From the NCBI GenBank assembly GCA_016219005.1, contig JACRCN010000071.1, forward strand, positions 28,397-92,396: 64,000 nt of DNA, read 5' to 3'. Below, in pieces: positions 25,816 to 33,431 of the stretch (positions within the stretch are counted from its first letter, which is position 1; the number at the start of each line of letters is the position of its first letter). Source of the stretch: Deltaproteobacteria bacterium (GTDB lineage: Bacteria; Desulfobacterota; Desulfobacteria; Desulfobacterales; SpSt-501). The translations under genes were made by a program, and so were the position numbers. The notes below the pieces were generated by a model that was given only the letters and a program-made list of their open reading frames with translations, ran no database searches and was not told the DNA's origin.

Positions 25816-26515
25816 GGTATCCTCTTCGGGTGAGGTCATCGTCGATGGAGATTGAAATGTCCACGAAATGGACCCTTCCTCCGCTGCGTTTCGGCGGACT
25901 ATGGCACATTTGCCTTGCCGCGATCAACGTTTAACTTTCTGGTATGAGTCCGCCGACGCCTCCCGTGAGCATGCTTCAGTGATCGACAGTGCTTGGCTTT
26001 TCTGCCGGTGAATCATTGCATGGCAGTGGGGATTATATCGGGAGGGGTCGTGCTTGGCAAGATTTCATAAAGGGTAGATTGGATGGAGGTGAGGATAGAT
26101 CAAGAGTCATATTCTCTCGGCATTTCGTAGGACGCGGCTACTCTGAAAAGCAGATTAGGCAGCCGGCACGTCCTATTTCCGTTCCCGGCACTCAGGCTGA
26201 GGACTGAAATGGCGCTTGCGGTCGAGAGATCCGATCCGTCTTCCTTGACTCCGCCTTGCGCGATTGATAGAAGGCTTACACGGGCTACCTGTTCCATCTC
26301 CTCTCCAGCACTGGCGATAATTCTTTCAGTCGTCGCAGCCATGGGCTGCTATGGCGAAGTCGTCGTACCCAGGGCATAAGCTGAAACCTTCGCTCGCTCC
26401 GCAAGCATAAACCGGGTTTTCATCATCGCAGCGAGGTTATTCTGCTTTTCGTAATTTGTCACTTGTCGTTCCCACTCATCGATACATCGGGCCATCCGAC
26501 AACACGGAGTCGGCG
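25816..26515. other. divergent intergenic region, no supported gene
   Basis: About 700 bases lie between the leftward M20-liv cluster and the rightward sorbosone-dehydrogenase-like gene. On the minus strand TTGATC (25927-25922) and CATAGT (25903-25898), 18 bases apart, form a candidate promoter for the M20 gene. A GTCCAcgaaaTGGAC palindrome (25859-25873) just downstream could be an operator. An 80-codon minus-strand frame (26100-26342) and a 72-codon plus-strand frame have no recognisable family and are not called. Confidence 0.4.
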
Positions 26516-27634
26516 ATGCAAACCAAGGATGCAATGCGACCTGCGTTGGCATTTTCTACCCTGCTGTTGAGTCTCGTATTCTGTTCCGGATGCAAAGCAG
26601 GCGAGCTTTCTCTCGACAGCATAAAGCTCCCGCCCGGCTTTCATGTTTCCATCTTTGCCGAGGTCCCGAATGCGCGTTCAATGACGCTTAGTCCGAAGGG
26701 AACCGTTTTTGTCGGCAACCGAGGCGGGGACAAGGTGTATGCCGTTGTCGACGCCGACCAGGACGGCAAGGCCGACAAGGTTTATACGATTGCCTCCGGA
26801 TTGGACTCTCCCAACGGCGTCGCTTTCCGGGAGGGCGCACTCTACGTTGCCGAGAACAGCCGCATCCTCCGCTTCGATGACATCGAAAAGGCGCTCACTC
26901 ATCCGCCGAAGCCTGTGGTTGTGAATGCTGAGTATCCAAAGGACAGGTCCCACGGATGGAAGTTTATCGCGTTCGGTCCCGATGGCAAGCTGTACGTGCC
27001 GGTTGGAGCACCGTGCAACATCTGTGAACGAAGCGAGCCGATTTATGCATCCATTACCCGCATCAACCCCGACGGCACCGGCCGGGAGATTTTCGCCGGC
27101 GGTATTCGCAATACCGTCGGCTTCGATTGGCATCCCCAGACGAGAGAGCTATGGTTTACCGACAACGGCCGCGACTGGATGGGGGACGATATGCCGGCCG
27201 ACGAACTCAATCGCGCTCCTCGGAAGGATATGCACTTCGGCTTCCCCTACATTCATCAAGGCGATATGCCGGATCCCGAATACGGTCAGGGAAGGAAGAT
27301 GGCGGAATTTACGCCGCCGGTTCGCAAGCTGGGTGCGCATGTGGCGGCCTTGGGAATGAGGTTCTACAACGGCAAGATGTTTCCCGAGAAATACCGTGGA
27401 CACATCTTCATCGCCGAGCACGGCTCCTGGAATCGCAGCTCCCCGATCGGCTATCGTGTGACCTTTATAAAGCTGAGCGGCAGCCAGGCCGTCAGCTACG
27501 AGCCGTTTGCCGAAGGCTGGCTGCAGGGTGGCCGGGCCTGGGGAAGACCGGTGGATGTCCTCGTTATGCCGGATGGCGCGTTGCTTGTTTCGGATGACAT
27601 GGCGGGGGTGATATATCGAATCACGTATCGGTGA
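26516..27634 (+). CDS. exported glucose/sorbosone dehydrogenase-like beta-propeller protein
   Basis: A 372-residue protein with an N-terminal export signal ending near FCSGCKAG; the Cys suggests a possible lipoprotein, although the lipobox is not ideal. It resembles PQQ-type L-sorbosone dehydrogenases: LPPGFHVSIFAEVPNARSMTL, DGKLYVPVGAPCNICE, GIRNTVGFDWHPQT, DNGRDWMGDDMPADELN and FIAEHGSWNRS. These enzymes oxidise aldoses or aldehydes in the periplasm using PQQ. The start at 26516 begins the signal peptide. It is isolated, so no pathway can be inferred. Confidence 0.88.
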   Translation: MQTKDAMRPALAFSTLLLSLVFCSGCKAGELSLDSIKLPPGFHVSIFAEVPNARSMTLSPKGTVFVGNRGGDKVYAVVDADQDGKADKVYTIASGLDSPNGVAFREGALYVAENSRILRFDDIEKALTHPPKPVVVNAEYPKDRSHGWKFIAFGPDGKLYVPVGAPCNICERSEPIYASITRINPDGTGREIFAGGIRNTVGFDWHPQTRELWFTDNGRDWMGDDMPADELNRAPRKDMHFGFPYIHQGDMPDPEYGQGRKMAEFTPPVRKLGAHVAALGMRFYNGKMFPEKYRGHIFIAEHGSWNRSSPIGYRVTFIKLSGSQAVSYEPFAEGWLQGGRAWGRPVDVLVMPDGALLVSDDMAGVIYRITYR

Positions 27635-27654
27635 CCGGCTGAGCTAATTCCGAT

Positions 27655-28170
27655 TCATGCGCACGATTTCGTAGTCGTCGAATTCGCGCCTTTTTCGCAG
27701 GCGGTGGCCTTAAGGTCGAGCTCCCAGTACGACGCCCCGGGCAACGGGTTGTGATAGTATGGAGCTGTTTTCCGAAAACCCAGCCGTTCATAAAGCCGGA
27801 TGGCCTCAGCGAGTTGGGCGAGGGTGTCCAACCGCATGGCGGCATACTCCTTCACCTGCGCCTCCGCGATGATCCTCTTGGCCAGATCCCCGCCGAGGCC
27901 TATGCCGCGGTACTTTGGCCGAACAAAGAGCCGCTTCATCTCGCAGACAGCGGGTTCAAGCTCGCGCAGGGCGACGCAGCCGCAGATATCCGTGCCCTTC
28001 ACCGCCAGCAGCAGGGCCCCTTGGGGCGGGGCGTATTTCCCCGGAAGCCCGGCCAGCTCGTTTTCAAAGTCCTGGAAGCACAGGTCCAGGTTGAGAAAGC
28101 TTTCGTATTCGCGGAACAGGATGCGCACCGCTGCGATGTGTTCCGGCGAATCGGCGTGGATGATGTTCAT
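27655..28170 (-). CDS. GNAT family N-acetyltransferase
   Basis: A 171-residue acetyltransferase. MKRLFVRPKYRGIGLGGDLAKRIIAEA carries the acetyl-CoA loop (R-G-x-G-l-G), and RLYERLGFRKTAPYYHNPLPGASYWELDL is the usual C-terminal end. Its start overlaps the decarboxylase stop (ATGA), so it is translationally coupled to the PLP decarboxylase. It may acetylate the amine that enzyme makes, but this is inference from context only. Confidence 0.88.
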   Translation of the reverse strand: MNIIHADSPEHIAAVRILFREYESFLNLDLCFQDFENELAGLPGKYAPPQGALLLAVKGTDICGCVALRELEPAVCEMKRLFVRPKYRGIGLGGDLAKRIIAEAQVKEYAAMRLDTLAQLAEAIRLYERLGFRKTAPYYHNPLPGASYWELDLKATACEKGANSTTTKSCA

Positions 28171-29513
28171 CGGTCGGATGCCAGCCGGATCATCGCCCGC
28201 AGACTGCGCTCGACATCTTCCCCAGTCGTCGCCCACGAGGAAACGCTGATGCGCATGGCGGCGTGCCCTTGCCACTCCGTGCCGCCGCACCAGCAGGTGC
28301 CGTCTTCCTGAACCCTCCGGACGACTTGACGGGTGCGGTCGGGGGTTCCGAAGGAGACCAGAACCTGATTCAGCACCACTTCGTTGAGCACATCGTAACC
28401 GGCAAGCTTCAGCCCTTCGGCGAAGCGCCGGGCATATCGGCAGTTGCGCTCGATCAGGTCGGCCAGGCCTAAGCGGCCGAGGGATCTCAGGGCCGCCCAG
28501 ATCTCCACCCCGCGTGCCCGGCGGGACAGCTCCGGCGTGTAGTGGCTGGGCTCCCGGGCATCGCCGGCGATAAAATAGGCCGCGCTGGCCGACATCGAGG
28601 CCTGCAGGTGACGCGGATCGGCCACCAACACGATCCCGCTGTCGTAGGGTACGTTCAGCCATTTGTGGGCGTCGGTTGCCCACGAGTGCGCCTCCGGGAT
28701 CCCCGCCGCCAGGAAACGCCGGTCAGGGCATGCCGCCGCCCACAGGCCGAAGGCGCCGTCGACATGCACCCACGAATCCGATGCCTTGGCAAGCTCGCAG
28801 ATGTCTGCAGCCGGATCGAAGGCTCCCGTGTTCACGTTGCCGGCCTGAATGCAGATGATAGCCGGCTCGGTCAGGGGCGGGACGGCCTCTGGCCTCATCC
28901 GCCCCTGGCCGTCTGTCGCCACCCGGATCACACGCTCCCGGCCGAGCCCCAGCAGGCTCAGGGCCTTCAGCACGCTGACGTGCACTTCTGCCCCGACGAT
29001 CACCGTTATCGGCGGTGCGCCGAACAAGCCGCGGGCCTCGACATCCCACCCCAGGCGGCCGAGCAAGGCATGCCGTGCGGCAGCCAGGGCGCTGAAGTTG
29101 GCCATGGTCGCCCCGGTCACAAACCCGATGCCCGCGCCCGGCGGCAGCCCGAACAGCGCAACGAGCCACCGCCGGCAGATCTCCTCGAGGAAGGCGGTCG
29201 TGGGCGACGCGACATGAAATGCAGCATTCTGGTCCCAGGCACCGGCCAGGTAACTGGCGGCCAGGGCGGCCGGGAGCGTACCCCCGGTGACGAAACCGAA
29301 ATATCGCGGTCCGGCGCTTGCCACGGTGGCGGCCGAGCCGATGTCATCGAGATCGGCGAGAACCCTCATCGGCGCGGTCGGTTCATCCTGCAAGGGCGCA
29401 TCGAAACCGCCGAGGCGCTTGACGGCTTCGGGCGGCGGCGCAACGCTGCGCTGTTCCAGGCCCTTGAGATAGCGCGCTGATCGCCGCACGGCCTCTTGAA
29501 TCAGATCCTCCAT
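28167..29513 (-). CDS. PLP-dependent group II decarboxylase (aromatic amino acid/glutamate decarboxylase-like)
   Basis: A 448-residue fold-type I PLP enzyme. Cofactor residues are visible: IGFVTGATMANFSAL (phosphate-binding), HVDGAFGLW (Asp contacting the pyridine nitrogen) and the Schiff-base lysine in ATDAHKWLNVPYD. It decarboxylates an L-amino acid to the amine; aromatic amino acids, glutamate or aspartate are the family's substrates and cannot be told apart here. AGGAGG precedes the start. It sits between two acetyltransferase genes with tight spacing (12 bases and a 4-base overlap). Confidence 0.9.
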   Translation of the reverse strand: MEDLIQEAVRRSARYLKGLEQRSVAPPPEAVKRLGGFDAPLQDEPTAPMRVLADLDDIGSAATVASAGPRYFGFVTGGTLPAALAASYLAGAWDQNAAFHVASPTTAFLEEICRRWLVALFGLPPGAGIGFVTGATMANFSALAAARHALLGRLGWDVEARGLFGAPPITVIVGAEVHVSVLKALSLLGLGRERVIRVATDGQGRMRPEAVPPLTEPAIICIQAGNVNTGAFDPAADICELAKASDSWVHVDGAFGLWAAACPDRRFLAAGIPEAHSWATDAHKWLNVPYDSGIVLVADPRHLQASMSASAAYFIAGDAREPSHYTPELSRRARGVEIWAALRSLGRLGLADLIERNCRYARRFAEGLKLAGYDVLNEVVLNQVLVSFGTPDRTRQVVRRVQEDGTCWCGGTEWQGHAAMRISVSSWATTGEDVERSLRAMIRLASDR

Positions 29514-29525
29514 GAAGGCCTCCTC

Positions 29526-30020
29526 TCACACCCCCACGGCCCGGCTGCGACGCTCGGTGATGACCGTGTCGCGCCAGACGCCGTGGTGCTGGGCGATCCG
29601 CTCCCGCCGGCCTACCACCCGGAAGCCGCAGGATAGCTGCATTTTAATGCTGGCTTCGTTTTCAGGAAAGGTGCTGCCGTACAGAGCCCAGACGCCACAG
29701 CGTTCGGAAGAAGCGACCAGTTCGCTTAAGAGCCGCTTGCCGATGCCCCGGCCGGAATAGGCCGTGGACACGTAAAGGCTTAGCTCGGCCACCCCGTCGT
29801 AGCAGCGTCGCCGGGACATCGGCGCCAGGGCGCCCCAGGCGACCACCCGGTCGCTGTCGCGGGCGACCAGACGGCTGTGTCTGGAGTGCGCAGCATCCCA
29901 CTGCTCCCAGCTCGGCGCCTCGGTCTCGAAGCTGGCCTGGCCGGTGGCCAGACCCTCGAGATAGATTTCCCGGACGCGTTCCCAATCGCTATCCTGCATC
30001 GGGTCGATGATGATATCCAT
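29526..30020 (-). CDS. GNAT family acetyltransferase, phosphinothricin N-acetyltransferase-like
   Basis: A 164-residue acetyltransferase resembling Pat/YncA. It contains IYLEGLATGQASFETEAPSW, ELSLYVSTAYSGRGIGKRLL (acetyl-CoA loop) and GSTFPENEASIKMQLSCGFRVVGRRERI followed by VWRDTVITERR. Such enzymes acetylate methionine sulfoximine or related amino groups. The start at 30020 gives the usual N-terminus. It is the first gene of the leftward acetyltransferase-decarboxylase-acetyltransferase unit. Confidence 0.88.
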   Translation of the reverse strand: MDIIIDPMQDSDWERVREIYLEGLATGQASFETEAPSWEQWDAAHSRHSRLVARDSDRVVAWGALAPMSRRRCYDGVAELSLYVSTAYSGRGIGKRLLSELVASSERCGVWALYGSTFPENEASIKMQLSCGFRVVGRRERIAQHHGVWRDTVITERRSRAVGV

Positions 30021-30130
30021 TCTATCGGCATGCCTTGACCAGGCGCTTGGCCTGTCTGTCCATCGCAACCGGGCCGGCCGTCCGTTCGACACGTACGGCG
30101 GCATGGCCCCATAATCATAAGATCCAGTCT

Positions 30131-30451
30131 TTATTTTGCCGGCAGCGTCTTCACAAACGTTCGCGCTTTTTCGATCCAGCCTGCGATCTCCGCATCCGTT
30201 AACGCGGATTCGGCCATCATCGCCCAGCCTTTCATGGGCTTGCCGGTGATGTCAAACGGCCTCACGCCCGGCTGCTTCAACGCCTCGGCCGCCCGTTTTT
30301 CGCCAAGCCGCAGAATCAGAAAATTCTTGTAAACCCCGCAGACCATGTTGCCCTTCAGCAGGTAGCAGGTTCCCCCAAACATCTTCCTGCGAACGGCCCC
30401 TTGCGAAAGCATTCGCGCGAGTTTCGCATCGAGTTCTTCGCTGTATGGCAT
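30131..30451 (-). CDS. TfoX N-terminal domain protein
   Basis: A 106-residue protein matching the TfoX/Sxy N-terminal domain alone: RRKMFGGTCYLLKGNMVCGVYKNFLILRLGE, then PFDITGKPMKGWAMM and a helical end. Full-length TfoX regulates competence; single-domain relatives are common and of unknown role. A family A repeat separates it from the selenoprotein gene upstream. Confidence 0.85.
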   Translation of the reverse strand: MPYSEELDAKLARMLSQGAVRRKMFGGTCYLLKGNMVCGVYKNFLILRLGEKRAAEALKQPGVRPFDITGKPMKGWAMMAESALTDAEIAGWIEKARTFVKTLPAK

Positions 30452-30483
30452 TTCAGGTTCCTCATTCTCCGGGCCGCATCACC

Positions 30484-30577
30484 GGCGAGCGCAGCATATT
30501 CGAGAATATGTGAGCATTTACAAAAGGCGCGCAACGCCGGATCACGGCCTGAGCCGCGGGTTTTCGACACCCTGTCA
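30484..30577 (+). repeat. dispersed repeat, family A, copy 2 (truncated)
   Basis: The right half of family A: ATGTGAGCATTTACAAAAGG and GCAACGCCGGATCACGGC match copy 1, and the start GCGCAGCATATTC matches copy 3. The left arm is missing. Its right edge coincides with the stop codon of the selenoprotein gene. Confidence 0.75.
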
Positions 30578-30973
30578 ATCCGGATTCGGGGTGACATCCG
30601 GCTCGACCTGATAGGCGTTCGCAATGCGGTTGGTGCCGTTGAATACGTCCACCACGGCAACGATCTCACCGATGGCCTCGTTGTCCAATCCGAGCCGCTT
30701 CACGGCGGCGCTGTGGGAGTGGATTCAGTACTCGCAGTTGTTGGTGGCGGACACCGCCAGGGCGATGATCTCTTTGGTCAAAAGATCGAGCTTGCCCGGT
30801 TTCATGACGGCTTTGAGCTTCTGCCAGGTCGCTTCCAGGTGGTCCGGATTGATCGAAAGCGCCTTCCAGAAATTGGGCACGAAGTCGATCTTCTTGGTGG
30901 TCATGATGTCCTTGTAAACTTTTTTAACTTTGCCGGTGGCCTCCTTTTCCGAGACCGTTCGATAGAGAGCCAT
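30575..30973 (-). CDS. AhpD/carboxymuconolactone decarboxylase-like selenoprotein (in-frame TGA = Sec83)
   Basis: A 132-residue protein if TGA at 30727-30725 is read as selenocysteine. The first 82 residues end in SATNNCEY; translation beyond the TGA continues in frame for 49 codons (IHSHSAAVKRLG, then DNEAIGEIVAVVDVFNGTNRIANAYQVEP). Together they give CxxUxxxH, exactly the AhpD catalytic motif CxxCxxxH with Sec at the second Cys. A GCCGC-CGTGAA-GCGGC hairpin starts 15 bases after the TGA, as in bacterial SECIS elements. AAAGGAG precedes the ATG. Probably a thiol/selenol peroxidase or disulfide reductase; its substrate is unknown. Standard gene calling would truncate it at 30725. Confidence 0.88.
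30694..30709 (-). promoter_or_regulatory. SECIS-like hairpin downstream of the Sec codon
   Basis: On the minus strand GCCGC, loop CGTGAA and GCGGC form a five-base-pair stem-loop starting 15 bases after the TGA. Bacterial SECIS elements sit about here and carry a G in the apical loop for SelB binding; the loop contains GU. Fold and distance fit; SelB binding is inferred. Confidence 0.65.
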
Positions 30974-31226
30974 TGCGAAAACTCCTTTCGTTGTTCAACC
31001 CAAGCCGGTAACTAGTTGTGTCGACCCGGAGCAAGCCCGTAAAATGAGTTTACCAGAGAGGATCGGGGATGATCAATAGCGGGCCAATATAAAGATGCAC
31101 AATTTTCAACTCCGTGCCAATCGCAAGGTGGGAAGGATGTCTCTTTCTAACGCACGTCGGTATTGATTGGAGGGCCGCCGGGTCGAAGGCCTCCTCAAGC
31201 TGCCGGCTCCGTTGGGCGAATAATGC

Positions 31227-31253
31227 TTGACATTCTTTGGCCCGGAGGATACT
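31227..31253 (+). promoter_or_regulatory. probable trp leader promoter
   Basis: TTGACA (31227-31232) and GATACT (31248-31253) are separated by 15 bases, slightly short of optimum. Transcription would start near 31260, just before the leader peptide ATG at 31266. A GGAGG at 31244-31248 sits within the spacer. Confidence 0.5.
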
Positions 31254-31265
31254 TAAAAATCTATC

Positions 31266-31331
31266 ATGGAATGCGATCGGCCGTTGGATCACGCTTTTTC
31301 ATCGGGCAACTGGTGGTGGCACATCGCCTGA
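31266..31331 (+). CDS. trpL: trp leader peptide with three consecutive Trp codons
   Basis: A 21-codon open frame starts MECDRPLDHAF and ends SSGNWWWHIA then TGA, with TGG-TGG-TGG at 31311-31319. A run of three Trp codons in a tiny frame, followed by mutually exclusive hairpins and a terminator before trpD, is the diagnostic arrangement of ribosome-mediated trp attenuation. An in-frame stop lies 12 bases upstream, so the ATG is the only normal start. No well-spaced ribosome site is visible; if the proposed promoter is right, the message is nearly leaderless. Confidence 0.85.
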   Translation: MECDRPLDHAFSSGNWWWHIA

Positions 31332-31405
31332 GAGGGGATGCGCCTGCCGTGAACAACTGAAATCCAAAACCGCGAGGCCCTCTCCCAAGGCTCTGCGGTT
31401 TTTTT
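31330..31405 (+). promoter_or_regulatory. trp attenuator: antiterminator and terminator
   Basis: GAGAGGG (31330-31336), overlapping the leader stop codon, is fully complementary to CCCTCTC (31378-31384). That segment lies in the left arm and loop of the terminator made by AAACCGCGAGGCC (31367-31379) and GGCTCTGCGGTTT (31389-31401), followed by seven T. A ribosome stalled on the Trp codons would leave 31330-31336 free to form the antiterminator; rapid translation would cover it and let the terminator form. Confidence 0.78.
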
Positions 31406-31409
31406 ATTT

Positions 31410-31448
31410 GAGGCCGCGGGGCGTAAAGCCTGCGGCCTCATTGTTTTT
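31410..31448 (+). terminator. second hairpin-terminator in the trp leader
   Basis: GAGGCCGC (31410-31417) pairs perfectly with GCGGCCTC (31432-31439) and is followed by ATTGTTTTT. It lies between the attenuator terminator and the trpD ribosome site, giving tandem terminators. Confidence 0.7.
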
Positions 31449-31474
31449 AGGATCGACCCCAGGAGGAGATGACC

Positions 31475-32560
31475 ATGATTAAACAAGCCACGATCAAAGC
31501 GATCAACCGCGAGAATCTCACCGCGCCCGAAATGAAAGCGACGATGGAAGAGATTTTAACCGGCAAAACCACATCGGCCCAGGTTGGGGCGTTTCTCGCC
31601 GCGATGCGCATGAAAGGCGAGACCGTTGAGGAGATCACGGCCGCCGCCCGTGTCATGCGCGAAAAGGCCCGCAAGATCGATGTGAGCAACCACATGGTCA
31701 ACATCGACCGGGAAGAGATCAATGCGGACGATGAGACCATCCTGGACACCTGCGGAACCGGCGGCGACGGCACCCACACCTTCAACATCTCCACCGCCAC
31801 CGCGTTTGTGGCCGCCGGGGCCGGCATCCGGGTAGCCAAACACGGCAGCCACTGCGTATCCAGCGCCTGCGGCAGCGCCGATGTCCTGGTGCAGCTGGGA
31901 GTCAATCTGGATGTGCCGCCGACCGCCGTGGAGAGCTGCATCCGGGAGATCGGGATCGGCTTTCTCTACGAGCCCATGTTCAACACGGCGCTGGCCCATG
32001 TCGCCCGAGCGCGGCAGGAACTCGGGCTCCGGACCCTGTTCAACCTGCTGGGCCCGCTCACCAACCCGGCGGGGGCGACCATCCAGGTCCTGGGGGTCTA
32101 CGACCCGGGCCTGACGGAGAAGATGGCGCTGGTTCTGAAGAACCTCGGCACGCGGGAGGCCTTTGTCGTTCACGGGGAGGGGACGTTTGACGAGATCAGC
32201 ATCTGCGGGCCGACCCGAATATCACACCTGAAGCACGGGGCGATAACCACCTTCGACCTGGCCCCCGAAGATCTCGGTCTGCACCGGGCTGCAAAGGAGG
32301 ATATCCGCGGCGGCAATGCCCGGGAAAACGCCCGCATCGTTCGCAGTCTTCTGGGGGGGGAGACAGGGCCGCGCCGGGATGTCGTGCTGTTGAATGCCGC
32401 GGCCTCCTTCGTGGCGGCGGGGCTGGATGGCGATTTCCGGGCGGGAATTGACCGGGCGGCCGCCTCCATCGACTCGGGAAAGGCGGGTCAGAAACTGGAT
32501 GCCCTCATCCGTTTCAGCACATCGTGCGTTCAGTCGGTGAGGTCGTTGGCAGGCGTTTGA
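31475..32560 (+). CDS. trpD: anthranilate phosphoribosyltransferase
   Basis: A 361-residue enzyme that joins anthranilate and PRPP in tryptophan synthesis. Family motifs are CGTGGDG (PRPP loop), NISTATAFVAAGAG, KHGSHCVSSACGSADVL (usually KHGNR, with a substituted NR pair) and FNLLGPLTNPA. The ATG at 31475 is eight bases after AGGAGG; an ATG at 31469 is too close to it. It is controlled by the attenuator upstream. No other trp gene is in the window, so it is an isolated trpD with its own leader. Confidence 0.93.
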   Translation: MIKQATIKAINRENLTAPEMKATMEEILTGKTTSAQVGAFLAAMRMKGETVEEITAAARVMREKARKIDVSNHMVNIDREEINADDETILDTCGTGGDGTHTFNISTATAFVAAGAGIRVAKHGSHCVSSACGSADVLVQLGVNLDVPPTAVESCIREIGIGFLYEPMFNTALAHVARARQELGLRTLFNLLGPLTNPAGATIQVLGVYDPGLTEKMALVLKNLGTREAFVVHGEGTFDEISICGPTRISHLKHGAITTFDLAPEDLGLHRAAKEDIRGGNARENARIVRSLLGGETGPRRDVVLLNAAASFVAAGLDGDFRAGIDRAAASIDSGKAGQKLDALIRFSTSCVQSVRSLAGV

Positions 32561-32722
32561 GGGCGGCGCAGTCCGTTCGGTTTGACGTCGGCGATAACCG
32601 GTCGCATACTTGACCCATTCGAGTGCGCCATGATTGCGGGTGGTCCTCTAACAAGACCGGCAGCATAGGGTCAAACACAAACGCTGCGCCCGTGACCGAT
32701 GCCCGATCGGAGGGTTTGAGAC

Positions 32723-33430
32723 ATGAACCGCAACCTCGCAGGCGATGTGAATAGACTGTCGCTTTCAGTTCGCGTTCTCGCGATCCTGCTGGCAACCTCC
32801 CTTGCGGCGGGTGCCGCCGAGATCACCGGCCGCGTCACCGTGTTGAACAAGGACGGAGAGCGGCCGCTCAAGCGCTTCGATCATGCGGTGGTTTTCATCG
32901 AGGGATTGGAGACGCCTCCACCCGGCGAGCCGGCCGTCATGGATCAGACGAACAAGGAGTTCGTCCCGCGGCTGCTGCCCGTGGTCAAGGGGCAGGAAAT
33001 CCGGATCTTAAACTCCGACAAGGTCCAGCACAACGCCTTCTCCCCCCACGAACAGGAACCGTTCGACCTGGGACTATACGCGGCCGGCGAAACGAAATCC
33101 GTGCGCCTGCAGGCGCTGAAGCGCCACAAGGTCTACTGCCAGATCCACAAGAGCATGGTGGCTGACATTTTCGTCCTGCCCAACCGGTATTTTGGCGTGA
33201 CCGACGGCAACGGCCGCTACCGCATCGATGCGCCTCCAGAGGGAGGTTACATCCTGCGGGTCTGGCACATCTTCGGCGGCGCGGACCAGATCCCGATCCG
33301 CATCGGGCAGCAGACGCTGACGGTTGATTTCACGATCCGCAGTTCCCAGACCATCGAGGAGGTCCTGGACCATCCGGGCATGCCCGGGCAAGGCCAGCCG
33401 CACGCCTCACCCCATGGAGATGCCTACTGA
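32723..33430 (+). CDS. exported cupredoxin (plastocyanin/methylamine-utilisation-like)
   Basis: A 235-residue protein with a Sec signal peptide (cleavage near AGAAE). The middle contains a type 1 copper site: HNAFS for the first His and YCQIHKSM, giving C-x2-H-x2-M. A second part (about 155-215; DGNGRYRIDAPPEGGYILRVWH) resembles a carboxypeptidase-regulatory-like beta domain. It may carry electrons or bind copper in the periplasm. Its stop lies at the start of the following phosphatase gene, so the two are coupled and may work together. Confidence 0.82.
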   Translation: MNRNLAGDVNRLSLSVRVLAILLATSLAAGAAEITGRVTVLNKDGERPLKRFDHAVVFIEGLETPPPGEPAVMDQTNKEFVPRLLPVVKGQEIRILNSDKVQHNAFSPHEQEPFDLGLYAAGETKSVRLQALKRHKVYCQIHKSMVADIFVLPNRYFGVTDGNGRYRIDAPPEGGYILRVWHIFGGADQIPIRIGQQTLTVDFTIRSSQTIEEVLDHPGMPGQGQPHASPHGDAY

Positions 33431-33431
33431 C

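Noticed and set aside
26100..26342. An 80-codon minus-strand frame between the M20 and sorbosone-dehydrogenase genes
   Set aside because: No ribosome site or family match, and unremarkable composition; kept only as a remark on the intergenic region.
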